Part shown: one piece after another, positions 22,458 through 31,512 of the stretch | Numbering within the stretch: the stretch's first letter is position 1 | Layout of the letters: the number at the start of each line of letters is the position of its first letter | DNA from: Acidobacteriota bacterium | GTDB taxonomy: Bacteria > Acidobacteriota > Holophagae > Holophagales > Holophagaceae | Length of the DNA: 64,000 nt | Reading direction: 5' to 3' | Assembly (NCBI GenBank): GCA_016213735.1 | Contig: JACQZU010000027.1 | Location: 48,329-112,328 of the forward strand | The notes under the pieces: generated by a model | The model's database searches: none | The model's input: the letters and a program-made list of their open reading frames with translations, nothing else | Told to the model about the DNA's origin: nothing | Translations under genes and position numbers: made by a program

Positions 22458-24020
22458 CTAGCCGCAAACCCGGTTCCTCCCCTCCTGCTTGGCGCGGTAG
22501 AGGGCCCGGTCGGCGGCTTCCAGCAGCCCGGGGGAGGATTCCTGGGGCCCCGGCTGAAGGGTGGCCACCCCCACGCTGACGGTGACGGTGGGGGCGACCG
22601 AGGAGGCGCCGTGGGGCAGCCAGAGGGAGGCCACGGCCTCGCGGAGGTTCTCGGCGATCTCCCGGGCGCCCTCCAGCCCGGTGCCAGGGAGCACCACCGC
22701 GAATTCCTCCCCGCCGTAGCGGGCCACCAGGTCCGCCCCCCGGCGGAGGGTCCGGGCCAGGGTCTGGGCCACCTTCCGCAGGCAATCGTCCCCGGCCTGG
22801 TGGCCGTGGCGGTCGTTGAAGGCCTTGAACTCGTCCACGTCGATCAGCGCCAGGGAGAGGGGCGCCTGCTGCCGGGCTGCCTGCACCCAGGCAAAGTCGT
22901 AGAAGCCCTGGAAGGCCCGCCGATTGGGGATCCCCGTGAGTCCGTCCTCCAGGGACTGGCGTTCCAATTCGTCCCGGAAGTGCTTCAGCTCCAGCTGGGT
23001 CCGGACCCGGGCCCGGACGATGGGCAGGCTGAAGGGCTTGGCGATGTAGTCCACCGCCCCGAGGCTGAATCCCTCCATCTCGTCGGCCTCCTCGCTCCTG
23101 CCGGTAATGAAGATGACCGGGATGCCGGCGGTGGCCGGATCCGCCTTGAGGGCCCTGCAAACGTCGTGTCCGGTCATCTCGGGCATGACCACGTCCAGGA
23201 GGATGAGGTCCGGTCGCTCGCGCCGCGCGATCTCCAGGGCCGCGGGGCCGCTGGTGGCGGCCAGCGGCTCGCAGTCGGACTTCAGGAATTGAACCAGGGA
23301 CCGGATGTTGGAAGGGACATCGTCCACGATGAGGATCTTGGGAAGCGCCGGAGCCGGGGATGACTTCTCCTCCGCCTGGGGGTCGGGCCCGGCCTGCCTT
23401 GGCCTGGGGAGGTCCGGGAAGTAGACGGGAACGCAGTCGGGACAGAGGCTGTGGCTGAAGAGGGCGTCGGTGTGCCGCGAGATGTAGTCCTCCACCTGCT
23501 GCCAGAACCCCTGGTCGTTGCGGACCTTCTTGCACTGGGCGCAGATGGGGATCAGGCCCGAGAGCTGCTTCACCTTGGCCAGGGCGTTCCGGAGGTCCGC
23601 GATCAGGCCCCGCTCGCGGTCGCGGGCGAGCTTGGCTCCCAGGTGGGCCCTCACGCGGGCCTTCAATTCCGCTCCGCTGAAGGGCTTGCCCACGTAGTCG
23701 GCGGCGCCCTGCTCCAGGCCTTCGACGATGTCGGTGAGCTCGGTGCGCGCCGTGAGGAAGATGACAGGCACCTCACGGCCTCCCGGCAGGGTCCTCAAGT
23801 GACTCAGGACCTGGTAACCGTCCATGTCCGGCATGAGGATGTCGAGGAGGACCAGGTCCGGCTGTTCGGCCGGGAACCGTTCAAGGGCCTCGGGCCCGGA
23901 GGCTGCGGTCACGATGCGGCTGGGGATGTCCTGCAGCAGCGTGACCAGCGCCGCGAGCTGGTCGGGGGCGTCGTCCACCGCGAGGATCACGGGAAGGCGA
24001 TCGGGATTGGGCTGGCTCAT
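22458..24020 (-). CDS. Diguanylate cyclase with two receiver domains (REC-REC-GGDEF)
   Basis: 520 residues from the ATG at 24020. The first receiver (about 8-125) has its acceptor Asp60 in [12 protein letters not shown] linker follows with [12 protein letters not shown] and SLCPDC, a four-cysteine pattern seen after some receivers. The second receiver (about 227-345) has Asp276 in [11 protein letters not shown]. The GGDEF domain (about 355-515) has an intact active site GGEEF at 436-440 and a product-inhibition site RGAD at 427-430, exactly five residues earlier. It should make c-di-GMP in response to phosphorylation. It is directly upstream of, and probably co-transcribed with, the giant hybrid kinase, whose Hpt domain is a natural phosphodonor. 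Confidence 0.93.
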   Translation of the reverse strand: MSQPNPDRLPVILAVDDAPDQLAALVTLLQDIPSRIVTAASGPEALERFPAEQPDLVLLDILMPDMDGYQVLSHLRTLPGGREVPVIFLTARTELTDIVEGLEQGAADYVGKPFSGAELKARVRAHLGAKLARDRERGLIADLRNALAKVKQLSGLIPICAQCKKVRNDQGFWQQVEDYISRHTDALFSHSLCPDCVPVYFPDLPRPRQAGPDPQAEEKSSPAPALPKILIVDDVPSNIRSLVQFLKSDCEPLAATSGPAALEIARRERPDLILLDVVMPEMTGHDVCRALKADPATAGIPVIFITGRSEEADEMEGFSLGAVDYIAKPFSLPIVRARVRTQLELKHFRDELERQSLEDGLTGIPNRRAFQGFYDFAWVQAARQQAPLSLALIDVDEFKAFNDRHGHQAGDDCLRKVAQTLARTLRRGADLVARYGGEEFAVVLPGTGLEGAREIAENLREAVASLWLPHGASSVAPTVTVSVGVATLQPGPQESSPGLLEAADRALYRAKQEGRNRVCG

Positions 24021-24169
24021 GGGACCTTCAAGGTTCCCAGGCCTTGCGGCCACGGGTCGGGATGCTTGGGCCATTCTCCCAGGTTCGCCCCGGGTCGGGG
24101 GCACAGACCCCGGGAAGGGGGGAGGGCTGGCGGCCCAGCACCCCGGGGTCCAACCTGCCGGCAGGGGGT

Positions 24170-25540
24170 TCAGTGTGCGGAGGCGCGGGCGAGCAGGCCG
24201 GGGCCCTTGGCCAGACAGGTGCCGTGGGTGATGTGGTGCTCGAATTCGTCCCGGAACTTCTTGAGGGCGCTCTCCATGGGGCCGCAGGCGGCGTCGCCCA
24301 GGGGACAGAGGGTGCGAAGACCGATGCGGGGCGTGAGCTGGGCCAGGAGGTCCAGGTCCTCCAGGCGGCCCTGCCCGTCCTCGATGCGTTGGAGAATCAT
24401 CTGCATCCAGTTGCAGCCCTCCCGGCAGGGGGTGCACTGGCCGCAGCTTTCGTGGGCGTAGAAGCGGATGAGGCGCAAGGTGGCCTGGACGATGCAGGTG
24501 TCCTCGTCCATCACGATGACGCCCCCGCTGCCCGCCATGGAACCCCGGTCCCGCACGGAGTCGAAGTCCATGGGACAGTCGAAGTCCTTGGCGTCGAACA
24601 TGGGGCAGCTGGACCCTCCGGGGATGATGGCCTTGGCCTTCTTGCCGCCCCGGACGCCGCCGGCGCACTCGTTGACGATGAAGTCCAGGGGGGTGCCCAG
24701 GGGCAGCTCGAAGACGCCCGGGCGGTTCACGTGGCCGCTCACGCCGAAGATGCGGGTGCCGGTGTTCTTGGGCCGGCCCAGGTTGGCGTAGGCGGCGCCT
24801 CCCATCCGGAGGATGGGGGCCACGGCGGCCAGGGTCTCCACGTTGTTGATGGTGCTGGGCTGGCCGAAGGCGCCTTTGGCGGCGGGGAAGGGCGGCTTCA
24901 CCCGGGGTTCCCCGCGGCGGCCCTCCAGGCTGTTCAGCAGGGCGGTCTCCTCGCCGCAGATGTAGGCGCCTGCGCCACGGTGCATCAGGATGTCGAAGTT
25001 CCAGCCGGTGCCCAGGATGTCCTTCCCGAGATAGCCCGCATCCCTCGCCTCCTGGAGGGCGGCTTCCATCTTCTCGATGAGCCAGAGGAACTCGCCGCGC
25101 ACATAGACGAAGCCCAGCTGGCACTGCATCGCCCATCCGGCGATGACCATGCCCTCGATGAGCTGGTGGGGGTTGTACTCCATGATGACCCGGTCCTTGA
25201 AGGTCCCCGGCTCGCCTTCGTCGGCGTTGCAGACCAGGTACCTGGTGAACTTCCGTTCCGGGGTGTCCTTGGGCATGAAGGACCACTTGAGACCCGCGGG
25301 GAAGCCCGCGCCGCCACGACCCCGGATGCCCGAGGTCTTGACCTCCTCGATCACCGCGGAAGGGTCCATTTTCAGGGCCTTGCGCATCCCCAGGTAGCCC
25401 TCGTGCTTCTGCTCGTAGACCCGGCGCGGCCAGTTGTCGAGGTCACCGGCCCCCCTGAGCATCAGGTTGGGGAATTTCTCGGAGCCGAAGCCCGGGAAGG
25501 TGTAGAGGTGGCGGTCGGGCTTGGTGCGGATGGCAGCCAT
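24170..25540 (-). CDS. nuoF: NADH-quinone oxidoreductase subunit F
   Basis: 456 residues from the ATG at 25540, with GGAGA seven bases upstream. NADH-binding loop GRGGAGFPAGLKW, FMN-binding region CNADEGEPGTFKDR, GAYICGEETALLNSLEG, and the N3 [4Fe-4S] ligands in SCGQCTPCREG plus a later Cys in TLCPLGDAACGP. This is the NADH dehydrogenase tip of complex I. The gene is 14 bases after nuoE. The next complex I gene, nuoG, is not downstream; a two-receiver cyclase gene follows instead. Confidence 0.95.
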   Translation of the reverse strand: MAAIRTKPDRHLYTFPGFGSEKFPNLMLRGAGDLDNWPRRVYEQKHEGYLGMRKALKMDPSAVIEEVKTSGIRGRGGAGFPAGLKWSFMPKDTPERKFTRYLVCNADEGEPGTFKDRVIMEYNPHQLIEGMVIAGWAMQCQLGFVYVRGEFLWLIEKMEAALQEARDAGYLGKDILGTGWNFDILMHRGAGAYICGEETALLNSLEGRRGEPRVKPPFPAAKGAFGQPSTINNVETLAAVAPILRMGGAAYANLGRPKNTGTRIFGVSGHVNRPGVFELPLGTPLDFIVNECAGGVRGGKKAKAIIPGGSSCPMFDAKDFDCPMDFDSVRDRGSMAGSGGVIVMDEDTCIVQATLRLIRFYAHESCGQCTPCREGCNWMQMILQRIEDGQGRLEDLDLLAQLTPRIGLRTLCPLGDAACGPMESALKKFRDEFEHHITHGTCLAKGPGLLARASAH

Positions 25541-25554
25541 GGTCGTCTCTCCGC

Positions 25555-26130
25555 TCAGTGGGCCCAAGGCCTGTATTCGCCCCGCTGGCAGGCGGCGATC
25601 ATCTCTTCCAGCATCTTCTCGTCCACGAACTCGTCGTAGACGTCGTGGTTCACCTGGACGCAGGGGGCCGTGCCGCAGCCCGCCAGGCACTCCACCTCCT
25701 CCACGCTCCACTTCCCGTCGGCGCTGGGGGGGCCTCCGGCCTCCACGCCGAGGCGGGCGCAGAGCTTCTGCAGGAGGGGTGCCGCCCCATTGAGGGCGCA
25801 GCTGATGTTGGTGCAGACCTGGAAGTGGTACTGCCCCACGGGCTTCTTCTGGTACATCGTGTAGAAAGTGGCGACGCCGAAGACATGGCCTTCAGGCAGG
25901 CCCAGCGCCTTGGCCACGGCCTTCATGGCCGCGAGGCTGACGAATCCGAACTCGCGCTGGGCGATGTGGAGTGCGGGAAGGGTGGCGGCCATCCGGTCGG
26001 GGTAGCGGGAGGCGATGGCCTGGATCTCCGCCAGGGCCTCGGGGCTCAGCTCCTTGCGCGAACTCTCGAGCAGACGCTGGCCGGGGGCGAGGGGCAGCTC
26101 GCCGGTGTCGGGGGGCAGGGGATGGCTCAT
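25555..26130 (-). CDS. nuoE: NADH-quinone oxidoreductase subunit E
   Basis: 191 residues from the ATG at 26130 (MSHPLPPDTG). Thioredoxin-like [2Fe-2S] protein: VFGVATFYTMYQKKPVGQYHFQVCTNISC supplies the first two cysteines and CLAGCGTAPCVQVN the other two. It sits with NuoF at the tip of complex I and holds cluster N1a. The nuoEF pair is separated from nuoABCD by about 2.9 kb of unrelated genes, and a terminator lies just upstream of nuoE, so it must have its own promoter. Confidence 0.95.
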   Translation of the reverse strand: MSHPLPPDTGELPLAPGQRLLESSRKELSPEALAEIQAIASRYPDRMAATLPALHIAQREFGFVSLAAMKAVAKALGLPEGHVFGVATFYTMYQKKPVGQYHFQVCTNISCALNGAAPLLQKLCARLGVEAGGPPSADGKWSVEEVECLAGCGTAPCVQVNHDVYDEFVDEKMLEEMIAACQRGEYRPWAH

Positions 26131-26203
26131 GGATCCACTCTCGATGGGCCAGTTTAACCCGAGTCCGGCCGGTCCCCCCGGTCCCGAGGCCCGCCCGGGC
26201 ACG

Positions 26204-26229
26204 AAAAAGGACGGCCGGGGGGGCCGTCC
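26204..26229 (-). terminator. Rho-independent terminator after the yceI-CDGSH operon
   Basis: Read on the minus strand, GGACGGCC (plus 26222-26229 side) and GGCCGTCC arms enclose a short C-rich loop and are followed by TTTTT (plus 26204-26208). It lies 22 bases after the CDGSH gene stop and before the nuoE start, separating the two units. Confidence 0.85.
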
Positions 26230-26251
26230 CTGAAGGCATCCTGGCAAGGGC

Positions 26252-26488
26252 TCAGAGGGACTTGTGCGTCCCGTCGCAAAAGGCCCCGTTTTTCGAGTGC
26301 TTGCAATTGCAGAAGGCCACCTTCTGCTTCTCGGCGAATTCGCACTTCACCGGAGAGATCCCGGTGCCCTTGTGGGTGCCGTCGCAGAAGGGCTGCCCCT
26401 TGGAGAGGCCGCAGGCGCACCACCATCGGGCCCCGGCCTCCACCTCGAGGACGGCGGGCTTCCTGTCGAAGACGGTCGGCTCGGCCAT
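26252..26488 (-). CDS. Double CDGSH iron-sulfur domain protein
   Basis: 78 residues from the ATG at 26488, preceded by GAGGA; a GTG at 26500 overlapping the yceI stop is possible. Two CDGSH-type motifs are present: WCACGLSKGQPFCDGTHK and FCNCKHSKNGAFCDGTHK. Each supplies three Cys and one His for a [2Fe-2S] cluster, as in mitoNEET/Miner2-like proteins. Tandem arrangement in a short soluble protein is the common bacterial form. Likely a redox or cluster-transfer protein in the cytoplasm. It follows yceI in the same operon. Confidence 0.92.
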   Translation of the reverse strand: MAEPTVFDRKPAVLEVEAGARWWCACGLSKGQPFCDGTHKGTGISPVKCEFAEKQKVAFCNCKHSKNGAFCDGTHKSL

Positions 26489-26496
26489 GTCGGTCC

Positions 26497-27066
26497 TCAC
26501 TGCTTTCCGGCTTCGACGTTCAGTTCGATCTCGACCTCTTCGCCCAGGACCCCGGGTCCGTACTTGATGTTGAAATCTCCGCGGTTGATCTTCAGGGATC
26601 CGTCAATGAAGCCGGCCACCACCTTCCCCGGCTTGGGCTCCTGGGTTCCTGCGTTGGTGATGGGGAAGCTGACCTGCCGGGTGACGCCCTTGATGGTCAG
26701 GTTCCCGGTGACCTCCAGCTTGCCCTTCGCCACTTCCTTCACGGAAGTGCTCTTGAAGGTGATGGAGGGGAATTTTTCAATCTCGAAGAAGTCCGCGCTT
26801 CGAAGGTGCTTGTCGCGCGCCTCGTTGTCGGTGTTGACGCTGGCGGCGTCGATGGTCACCTCCACGCTGGACTTCGAGACGTCCTTGGGGTCCACCTTGA
26901 TCTGCCCCTCGGCCTTGGTGAAACGGCCCGACACCTTGGCCACGAAATGCCGGATCTTGAAGCCGATCTGGCTGTGGACCGGGTCGATCTTGTAGGTGTC
27001 CTGGGCCAGGGCCGGCAGGGCGAGGAAAGCCACGAGGGCGGGGACGACGAAGGTTCGGGTTCGCAT
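26497..27066 (-). CDS. YceI-family periplasmic protein
   Basis: 189 residues. Signal peptide (MRTRTFVVPALVAFLALPALAQ-DT) followed by the YceI lipocalin-like barrel: YKIDPVHSQIGFKIRHFVAKVSGRF at the start, HLRSADFFEIEKFPSITFKS in the middle, and NRGDFNIKYGPGVLGEEVEIEL at the end. YceI proteins bind isoprenoid-type lipids such as polyprenyl chains in the periplasm and are often induced by stress. A MarR-family gene is divergent, with a palindrome overlapping the yceI -35 box. Confidence 0.93.
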   Translation of the reverse strand: MRTRTFVVPALVAFLALPALAQDTYKIDPVHSQIGFKIRHFVAKVSGRFTKAEGQIKVDPKDVSKSSVEVTIDAASVNTDNEARDKHLRSADFFEIEKFPSITFKSTSVKEVAKGKLEVTGNLTIKGVTRQVSFPITNAGTQEPKPGKVVAGFIDGSLKINRGDFNIKYGPGVLGEEVEIELNVEAGKQ

Positions 27067-27089
27067 GGGGAATCCTCCTGATGACGAGA

Positions 27090-27120
27090 AGCGTAGGTCG
27101 AAGCAAATGGTGTTGCAACA
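27090..27120 (-). promoter_or_regulatory. yceI promoter overlapped by palindrome TGTTGCAACA, candidate MarR operator
   Basis: On the minus strand, TTGCAA (plus 27113-27118), a 17-base spacer and TACGCT (plus 27090-27095) make a reasonable -35/-10 pair for yceI. The perfect 10-base palindrome TGTTGCAACA (27111-27120) covers the -35 box and lies in the 106-base divergent region shared with the MarR gene. MarR proteins typically bind such palindromes and repress the flanking genes. Binding is inferred. Confidence 0.5.
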
Positions 27121-27172
27121 TTTTTTTTGTGTTCACCCCCCGCCGGGTCTAGTCTTGAGGAGGAGGTGGTCC

Positions 27173-27661
27173 ATGAAGGTCCAGGAAGAACTGCTCATCG
27201 GCAAGCCCCTGGACGGGACCCACGAGGTGCTGCTCTCCCTCCTGTTGACCCGCGAGGCGGCGGCCTTCTACTTCGACGAACGGGTATTCAAACCCAGCGG
27301 CATCTCGGACCAGCAGTTCAACGTGCTCCGGATCCTGCGGGGGGGCCCCAAGGAGGGCTACCTGGTCTGCGAGATCAAACGCCGGATGATCCACCGCAAC
27401 GCCGACGCTCCCCGCCTCATCGAGCGGCTTGCGAAGCAGGGCCTGGTGCGGCGAAGGGAGAATCCGGCGGATCGGCGGGGCACCCGCATCCAGATCACCC
27501 CCAAGGGCCTCGCCCTGGCGGAAAAGGTGGGACCGGTCCACGCCGCGGCCTTGGCGAGGGTCTCGGCCGCCCTCGATGAACCTTCCAGGCAGCGGCTGGT
27601 GGACCTCCTGGACCAGGTGAGGGAAGTGTTCCGTGCGGGCGTGGAGGCTCAGGAGGGCTGA
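27173..27661 (+). CDS. MarR-family transcriptional regulator
   Basis: 162 residues from the ATG at 27173 with a strong AGGAGG nearby. Winged-helix MarR pattern: ISDQQFNVLRILRGGPKEGYLVCEIKRRMI (helix-turn-helix), then LIERLAKQGLVRRRENPADRRGTRIQITPKGLAL (recognition helix and wing with the DRR motif), and a helical dimerisation C-terminus. It is divergent from the yceI-CDGSH operon and likely controls it. Its stop overlaps the convergent TPR gene by 13 bases. Confidence 0.93.
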   Translation: MKVQEELLIGKPLDGTHEVLLSLLLTREAAAFYFDERVFKPSGISDQQFNVLRILRGGPKEGYLVCEIKRRMIHRNADAPRLIERLAKQGLVRRRENPADRRGTRIQITPKGLALAEKVGPVHAAALARVSAALDEPSRQRLVDLLDQVREVFRAGVEAQEG

Positions 27662-28980
27662 GGGGGCCCGAAGTCCCGGGCCAGTTCCTGACCCACCGCG
27701 GCCAGGCAGCCTTCCCAGTCTCCCCGGCGGGGCTGCCTGAAGAGCCGGTGTCCGGGATACCAGCGGGACTCCTGGCCCTCGCGCCCCCACCGCCAGTCGC
27801 AGGGCCGGGGGAGCAGGAGCCAGGTCGGGACTCCCAGGGCACCGGCCAGGTGAGGCACGGCGGTGTCCACCGCGAGCACAAGGTCCAGGCACGAGAGCAG
27901 GGCGGCTGTGTCGGAGAAGTCCAGGAGGTGGGGGGCCGCGTCCAGCATCGGGGCCTCCGTTCCCAGGCCTGGGAGTTCGTCCCGGCCCGGTCCCATCTGG
28001 AGGGAAATCCACTGGAGGTCCGGCACGAGGCGCAGGGGGGCGAAGGCGGCCAGGGGGACGGAGCGCTCCGCGTCCGACTCGTAGGCGGGGTTGCCGCTCC
28101 AGACCAGGCCCACCCGCCGCCCGCGCCGGGGCCCCAGGCGTTCCCGCCACGCCTCGCGCTTCCCAGGGTCCGCCCGGAGGTAGGGGATCGGGCCGGGAAG
28201 CTGCGCCGGCTGGAGGTCCATCACCCGGGGAAGGCTCATCACGGGGAGGCTCGCCCCCGGGACGGGCCGGAATGGAGGGAGCTTCACGCGCCAGCCCTGG
28301 TCCCCGATGAGGGGCAGGAGGGGGGCGTCGAGATCCAGGCACAGCCCTTCCGCACGGCGCGCAAGCTCCGGCACGAATCGGAGCATCTGGATCGCGTCCC
28401 CGAATCCCTGTTCCCCGTGGAGGAGAAGGGGGCCGGGCCGGCCGTCCCACAGGGGGGGCCGGTTCCGACGGAGGGCCTGGAATTCAGGAAGCTGCCAGCG
28501 GCACTCGTAGGCTTCCCATCCTTCCCGGAAGCGGCCTTCCTCCAGGAGGGCCATGGCCCGCAGGGAACGGCCCCGGGCGTGGCCCGGATCGGCGGCCAGG
28601 AGGGCGTCGTAGGCCGCCATGGCCTCTTCGTATTTTTCGGCCCGCCGCAGGACCAAGGCGAGGTTGAAGAGGGCGTCGGGGTGGGGTCCTGCACGCCGCA
28701 GTTCCGCCTCGGCCTCCCCGAGGCGCTCCAGCTGGAAGAGGGCGTGGCCCAGGTTGGAGCGGAACTCGGGGTGCTCCGGGGCCAGAAGCAGAGCCTTCCG
28801 GTGCGCCGCCTCGGCCTCCTGGAAACGGCGGAGCAGCTGCAGGGCGGAGCCCAGGTTGTTCCAGGCGTCCGGGTTCCCGGGCTCCAGGCGGGCACAGGCC
28901 TCGAAATCCCTGGCCGCAGCCTCCATCTGGCCGGCCCCGGCGTGGTCCAGGGCACTGCGCCAGAGCTGGCGGGAATCCAC
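27649..28980 (-). CDS. TPR protein with glycosyltransferase-like C-terminal domain
   Basis: 443 residues. Residues about 5-170 are tetratricopeptide repeats (PDAWNNLGSALQLLRRFQEAEAAHRKALLLAPEHPEFRSNLGHAL pattern). The C-terminal half resembles the glycosyltransferase family 9-like domain that follows TPRs in many bacterial proteins: LLLHGEQGFGDAIQMLRFVP near residue 195, GLVWSGNPAYESDAERS, and DLVLAVDTAVPHLAGALGVPTWLLLP near residue 375. It starts 13 bases after nuoD and may be read through from the complex I operon, but no functional link is apparent. Confidence 0.85.
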   Translation of the reverse strand: MDSRQLWRSALDHAGAGQMEAAARDFEACARLEPGNPDAWNNLGSALQLLRRFQEAEAAHRKALLLAPEHPEFRSNLGHALFQLERLGEAEAELRRAGPHPDALFNLALVLRRAEKYEEAMAAYDALLAADPGHARGRSLRAMALLEEGRFREGWEAYECRWQLPEFQALRRNRPPLWDGRPGPLLLHGEQGFGDAIQMLRFVPELARRAEGLCLDLDAPLLPLIGDQGWRVKLPPFRPVPGASLPVMSLPRVMDLQPAQLPGPIPYLRADPGKREAWRERLGPRRGRRVGLVWSGNPAYESDAERSVPLAAFAPLRLVPDLQWISLQMGPGRDELPGLGTEAPMLDAAPHLLDFSDTAALLSCLDLVLAVDTAVPHLAGALGVPTWLLLPRPCDWRWGREGQESRWYPGHRLFRQPRRGDWEGCLAAVGQELARDFGPPQPS

Positions 28981-28993
28981 GCGGGCCTCGGGG

Positions 28994-30193
28994 CTAGCGG
29001 TCCAGCTCCCCGGCGATGATGTTCATCGCACCGAGTTCGGCGACGGCGTCGGCGATGAGGCGGCCTTTCACCTTGAGGTCGAAGCTGCTGAAGATGGGCA
29101 GGCAGGGAGGGCGCACGCGGATCCGGTACGGACTCTTGCCGCCGTCGCTGACGATGTAGAAGCCAAGTTCCCCATTGGCAGCCTCGGTGGCGCTGTAGAC
29201 CTCCCCTACCGGCATCTCAATGCCGTGCATCACCAGCTTGAAGTGGTGGATGAGGCTCTCCATGCGGGTATAGACCTTCTCCTTGGGGGGCAGGGCCACC
29301 TTGTAGTCGTCCACGATGACGGGGCCGGGCTCCAGGCGGTCCAGGGCCTGGCGGATGATGCGCAGGCTCTGGCGCATCTCCTCGGCGCGGACGAGGTAGC
29401 GGTCGAACACGTCCCCGGTGGTGCCCACGGGGATGTCGAAATCGAATTCGTCGTAGCCCAGGTAGGGCTGGGCCTTCCGAAGGTCCTGGGCCAGGCCCGA
29501 GGCGCGCAGGCAGGGGCCCGTGTAGCCCCAGTTCACCGCTTCCTCGACGCTCATGGCCCCCACGCCCCTGGTGCGGTCGTGCCAGATGGGATTGCGGGTG
29601 AGGAGGGCTTCCATTTCGTCCACCGCCGCCTCGCACTCGCCGAGGAATCGGCCGCAGAGGGGCACGAACTCCGGAGGCACGTCCCGCATCAGGCCCCCGA
29701 TCCGGGTGAAGCTCGTGTGGAGGCGCTGCCCCGAGGACATCTCGAACAGGTCGTAGATGGTCTCGCGCTGCTTGAAGAGGTACAGGAAGGCCGTGAAGGC
29801 CCCGATGTCCACCGCGTTGATGCCGATGCACACGAGGTGGTCCCCGATCCGGGCCAGTTCGCTCACGATGACGCGCAGGAGCTGGGCTCGCCGGGGGATC
29901 TTCAGGGCCAGGAGCTTCTCCACCGCCTCCACGTAGCCCACGTTGTTCTGCATGGAGCTGCAGTAGTTCAGGCGGTCCGTCAGGGGAATGAACTGCTGGT
30001 AGCTGAGGTTTTCACCCAGCTTCTCGACGCCCCGGTGGAGGTAGCCGATTTCGGGCGTGGCCCGCTGGATGAACTCCCCCTCCAGCTCCAGGATGATGCG
30101 CAAGGTGCCGTGGGTGATGGGGTGGGAAGGCCCCAGGTTGATGATCATGCGATCGCCGTCGAGGGCCGCGGTGGGGGTGTGGGCGTTCAGCAT
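28994..30193 (-). CDS. nuoD: NADH-quinone oxidoreductase subunit D
   Basis: 399 residues. The [NiFe]-hydrogenase-like 49-kDa subunit: LGPSHPITHGTLRIILELEGE (quinone-site His loop), IGYLHRGVEKL, LTDRLNYCSSMQNNVGY, and a C-terminus RIRVRPPCLPIFSSF followed by the expected DxxGELDR-like end. With NuoB it forms the quinone pocket at the base of the peripheral arm. It follows nuoC after an unusually long 106-base spacer. Confidence 0.96.
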   Translation of the reverse strand: MLNAHTPTAALDGDRMIINLGPSHPITHGTLRIILELEGEFIQRATPEIGYLHRGVEKLGENLSYQQFIPLTDRLNYCSSMQNNVGYVEAVEKLLALKIPRRAQLLRVIVSELARIGDHLVCIGINAVDIGAFTAFLYLFKQRETIYDLFEMSSGQRLHTSFTRIGGLMRDVPPEFVPLCGRFLGECEAAVDEMEALLTRNPIWHDRTRGVGAMSVEEAVNWGYTGPCLRASGLAQDLRKAQPYLGYDEFDFDIPVGTTGDVFDRYLVRAEEMRQSLRIIRQALDRLEPGPVIVDDYKVALPPKEKVYTRMESLIHHFKLVMHGIEMPVGEVYSATEAANGELGFYIVSDGGKSPYRIRVRPPCLPIFSSFDLKVKGRLIADAVAELGAMNIIAGELDR

Positions 30194-30299
30194 CGGGGCC
30201 TCGGGGGGAAGACCTCACCGCAAGGGCCACGCAGGGCGAAAGGATTGCACCCGCAACGCCTTGGTGAACCCTGGGGACCTCGGTGGTTGACCATTTTCC

Positions 30300-30797
30300 T
30301 CAATCCTGGAGCGAGCGGGCTCCGCCCGCGTAGCTGGTTCCGGTGTCCTGGGTGCAGAAGGGGTCGCCGCCGTCCAGGGGGTAGTCCTTGCGGAGAGGGT
30401 GCCCGGGGTAGTCCTCCCACATCAGGAGCCGCCTGAGTTCGGGGTGTCCCTCGAAGGGGATCCCGAACATGTCCCACACTTCCCGCTCGTACCAGTCGGC
30501 GGTCTTGAAGCGACTCACCAGGCTCGGCAGGGCCTGGCCCTCCCCCACCGGGACCTTCACCCGCAGCCGTTCCTGGCTGGCCAGGTTGCACCAGTGGTAG
30601 ACGACATCGAAGCGTGGTTCCCGGTCCTTCCAGTCCACCGCCGTCAGGTCCACGAGGAACTGGAACCCCTCCTGGAACAGGAAGTCCACAAGCTCCAGAA
30701 AGCGGCCCCGAGGCACCACCGCGGTGGCGTCCCCCCGGAACCCGTGGCGGTCCTGGAGGAGGCCCGGGAACTGCGCGTCGATTCGGTCGAGGATCAT
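30300..30797 (-). CDS. nuoC: NADH-quinone oxidoreductase subunit C
   Basis: 165 residues from the ATG at 30797. The 30-kDa subunit signature is ADWYEREVWDMFGIPFEGHPELRRLLMWEDYPGHPLRKDYPL. It is a stand-alone NuoC, not fused to NuoD. Spacers of 106 bases lie on both sides, in contrast to the 4-base overlaps of most other operons here. Confidence 0.95.
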   Translation of the reverse strand: MILDRIDAQFPGLLQDRHGFRGDATAVVPRGRFLELVDFLFQEGFQFLVDLTAVDWKDREPRFDVVYHWCNLASQERLRVKVPVGEGQALPSLVSRFKTADWYEREVWDMFGIPFEGHPELRRLLMWEDYPGHPLRKDYPLDGGDPFCTQDTGTSYAGGARSLQD

Positions 30798-30835
30798 GGG
30801 AGGTCCGGGAAATGGGATTCTGCACCCAAACGCGA

Positions 30836-30884
30836 AGGCACCGGGGAATGCCCATTCCCTTCTGGACGGGTCGTCCTGGTGCCT
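30836..30884. other. Three-way-junction RNA structure in the nuoB-nuoC spacer
   Basis: An outer stem AGGCACC (30836-30842)/GGTGCCT (30878-30884) encloses two perfect hairpins: GGGAATG/CATTCCC (30844-30859) and GGAC/GTCC (30864-30876). All arms are fully complementary, and the symmetry holds for the minus-strand nuo mRNA. Function is unknown; a processing or stability element is plausible. Confidence 0.55.
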
Positions 30885-30903
30885 CGGGGTTTCATGGGGC
30901 CCT

Positions 30904-31512
30904 TCAAAAGATCGCCTGCTGCCCGGCCGCGGCGGCCTCGAGCACCATTTCACGCACCGCCTGGTGCGTGCTGAGGCCCCGGCGGGCCTGGAGGGCCTCC
31001 TGCCGGGCCAGGCTCTCGTAGAAGCGCTCGACGTGTTCCTTTCGCGCCTTGAGGCTTTCCCGCTCGATCTTCTCCTGGAGCTTGATCACTCCAAGGATCA
31101 TGCTCTCGGGCCGGGGGGGACATCCCGGGACGTAGACGTCCACGGGCACCACCCGGTCGATGCCCTGCAGGGTGGCGTAGGTGCGGTACATGCCGCCGGA
31201 GGAGGCGCAGACGCCCACGCTCACCACCCACTTCGGCTCGGCCATCTGGGCGTAGATCTGGCGGAGCACGGGGGCCTGCTTGTTGGTGATGGTGCCGAGC
31301 ACCAGCATCATGTCCGACTGGCGGGGGCTGAAGCGGAGGGCCTCTGCCCCGAAGCGGCTCAGGTCGTAGCGGCTGGCCATCATGGACATGAACTCGATGG
31401 CGCAACAGGCGGTGCCGAAGGGCATGGGCCACAAGCTGTTCTTGCGCGCCCAGTTGACCACGGCGTCCAGGCGCGTGGTCACCACCGCTTCCTCGTGGTT
31501 CATCCGGGCCAT
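30904..31512 (-). CDS. nuoB: NADH-quinone oxidoreductase subunit B
   Basis: 202 residues. N2 [4Fe-4S] ligands are visible: the tandem cysteines in [12 protein letters not shown], then [11 protein letters not shown] and [35 protein letters not shown] is the other family signature. The C-terminus beyond about residue 150 is longer than in the shortest homologues and is charged and helical. Its ribosome binding site (GGGAGGATTGAACCC) is an exact copy of the region around the nuoA stop. Confidence 0.96.
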   Translation of the reverse strand: MARMNHEEAVVTTRLDAVVNWARKNSLWPMPFGTACCAIEFMSMMASRYDLSRFGAEALRFSPRQSDMMLVLGTITNKQAPVLRQIYAQMAEPKWVVSVGVCASSGGMYRTYATLQGIDRVVPVDVYVPGCPPRPESMILGVIKLQEKIERESLKARKEHVERFYESLARQEALQARRGLSTHQAVREMVLEAAAAGQQAIF

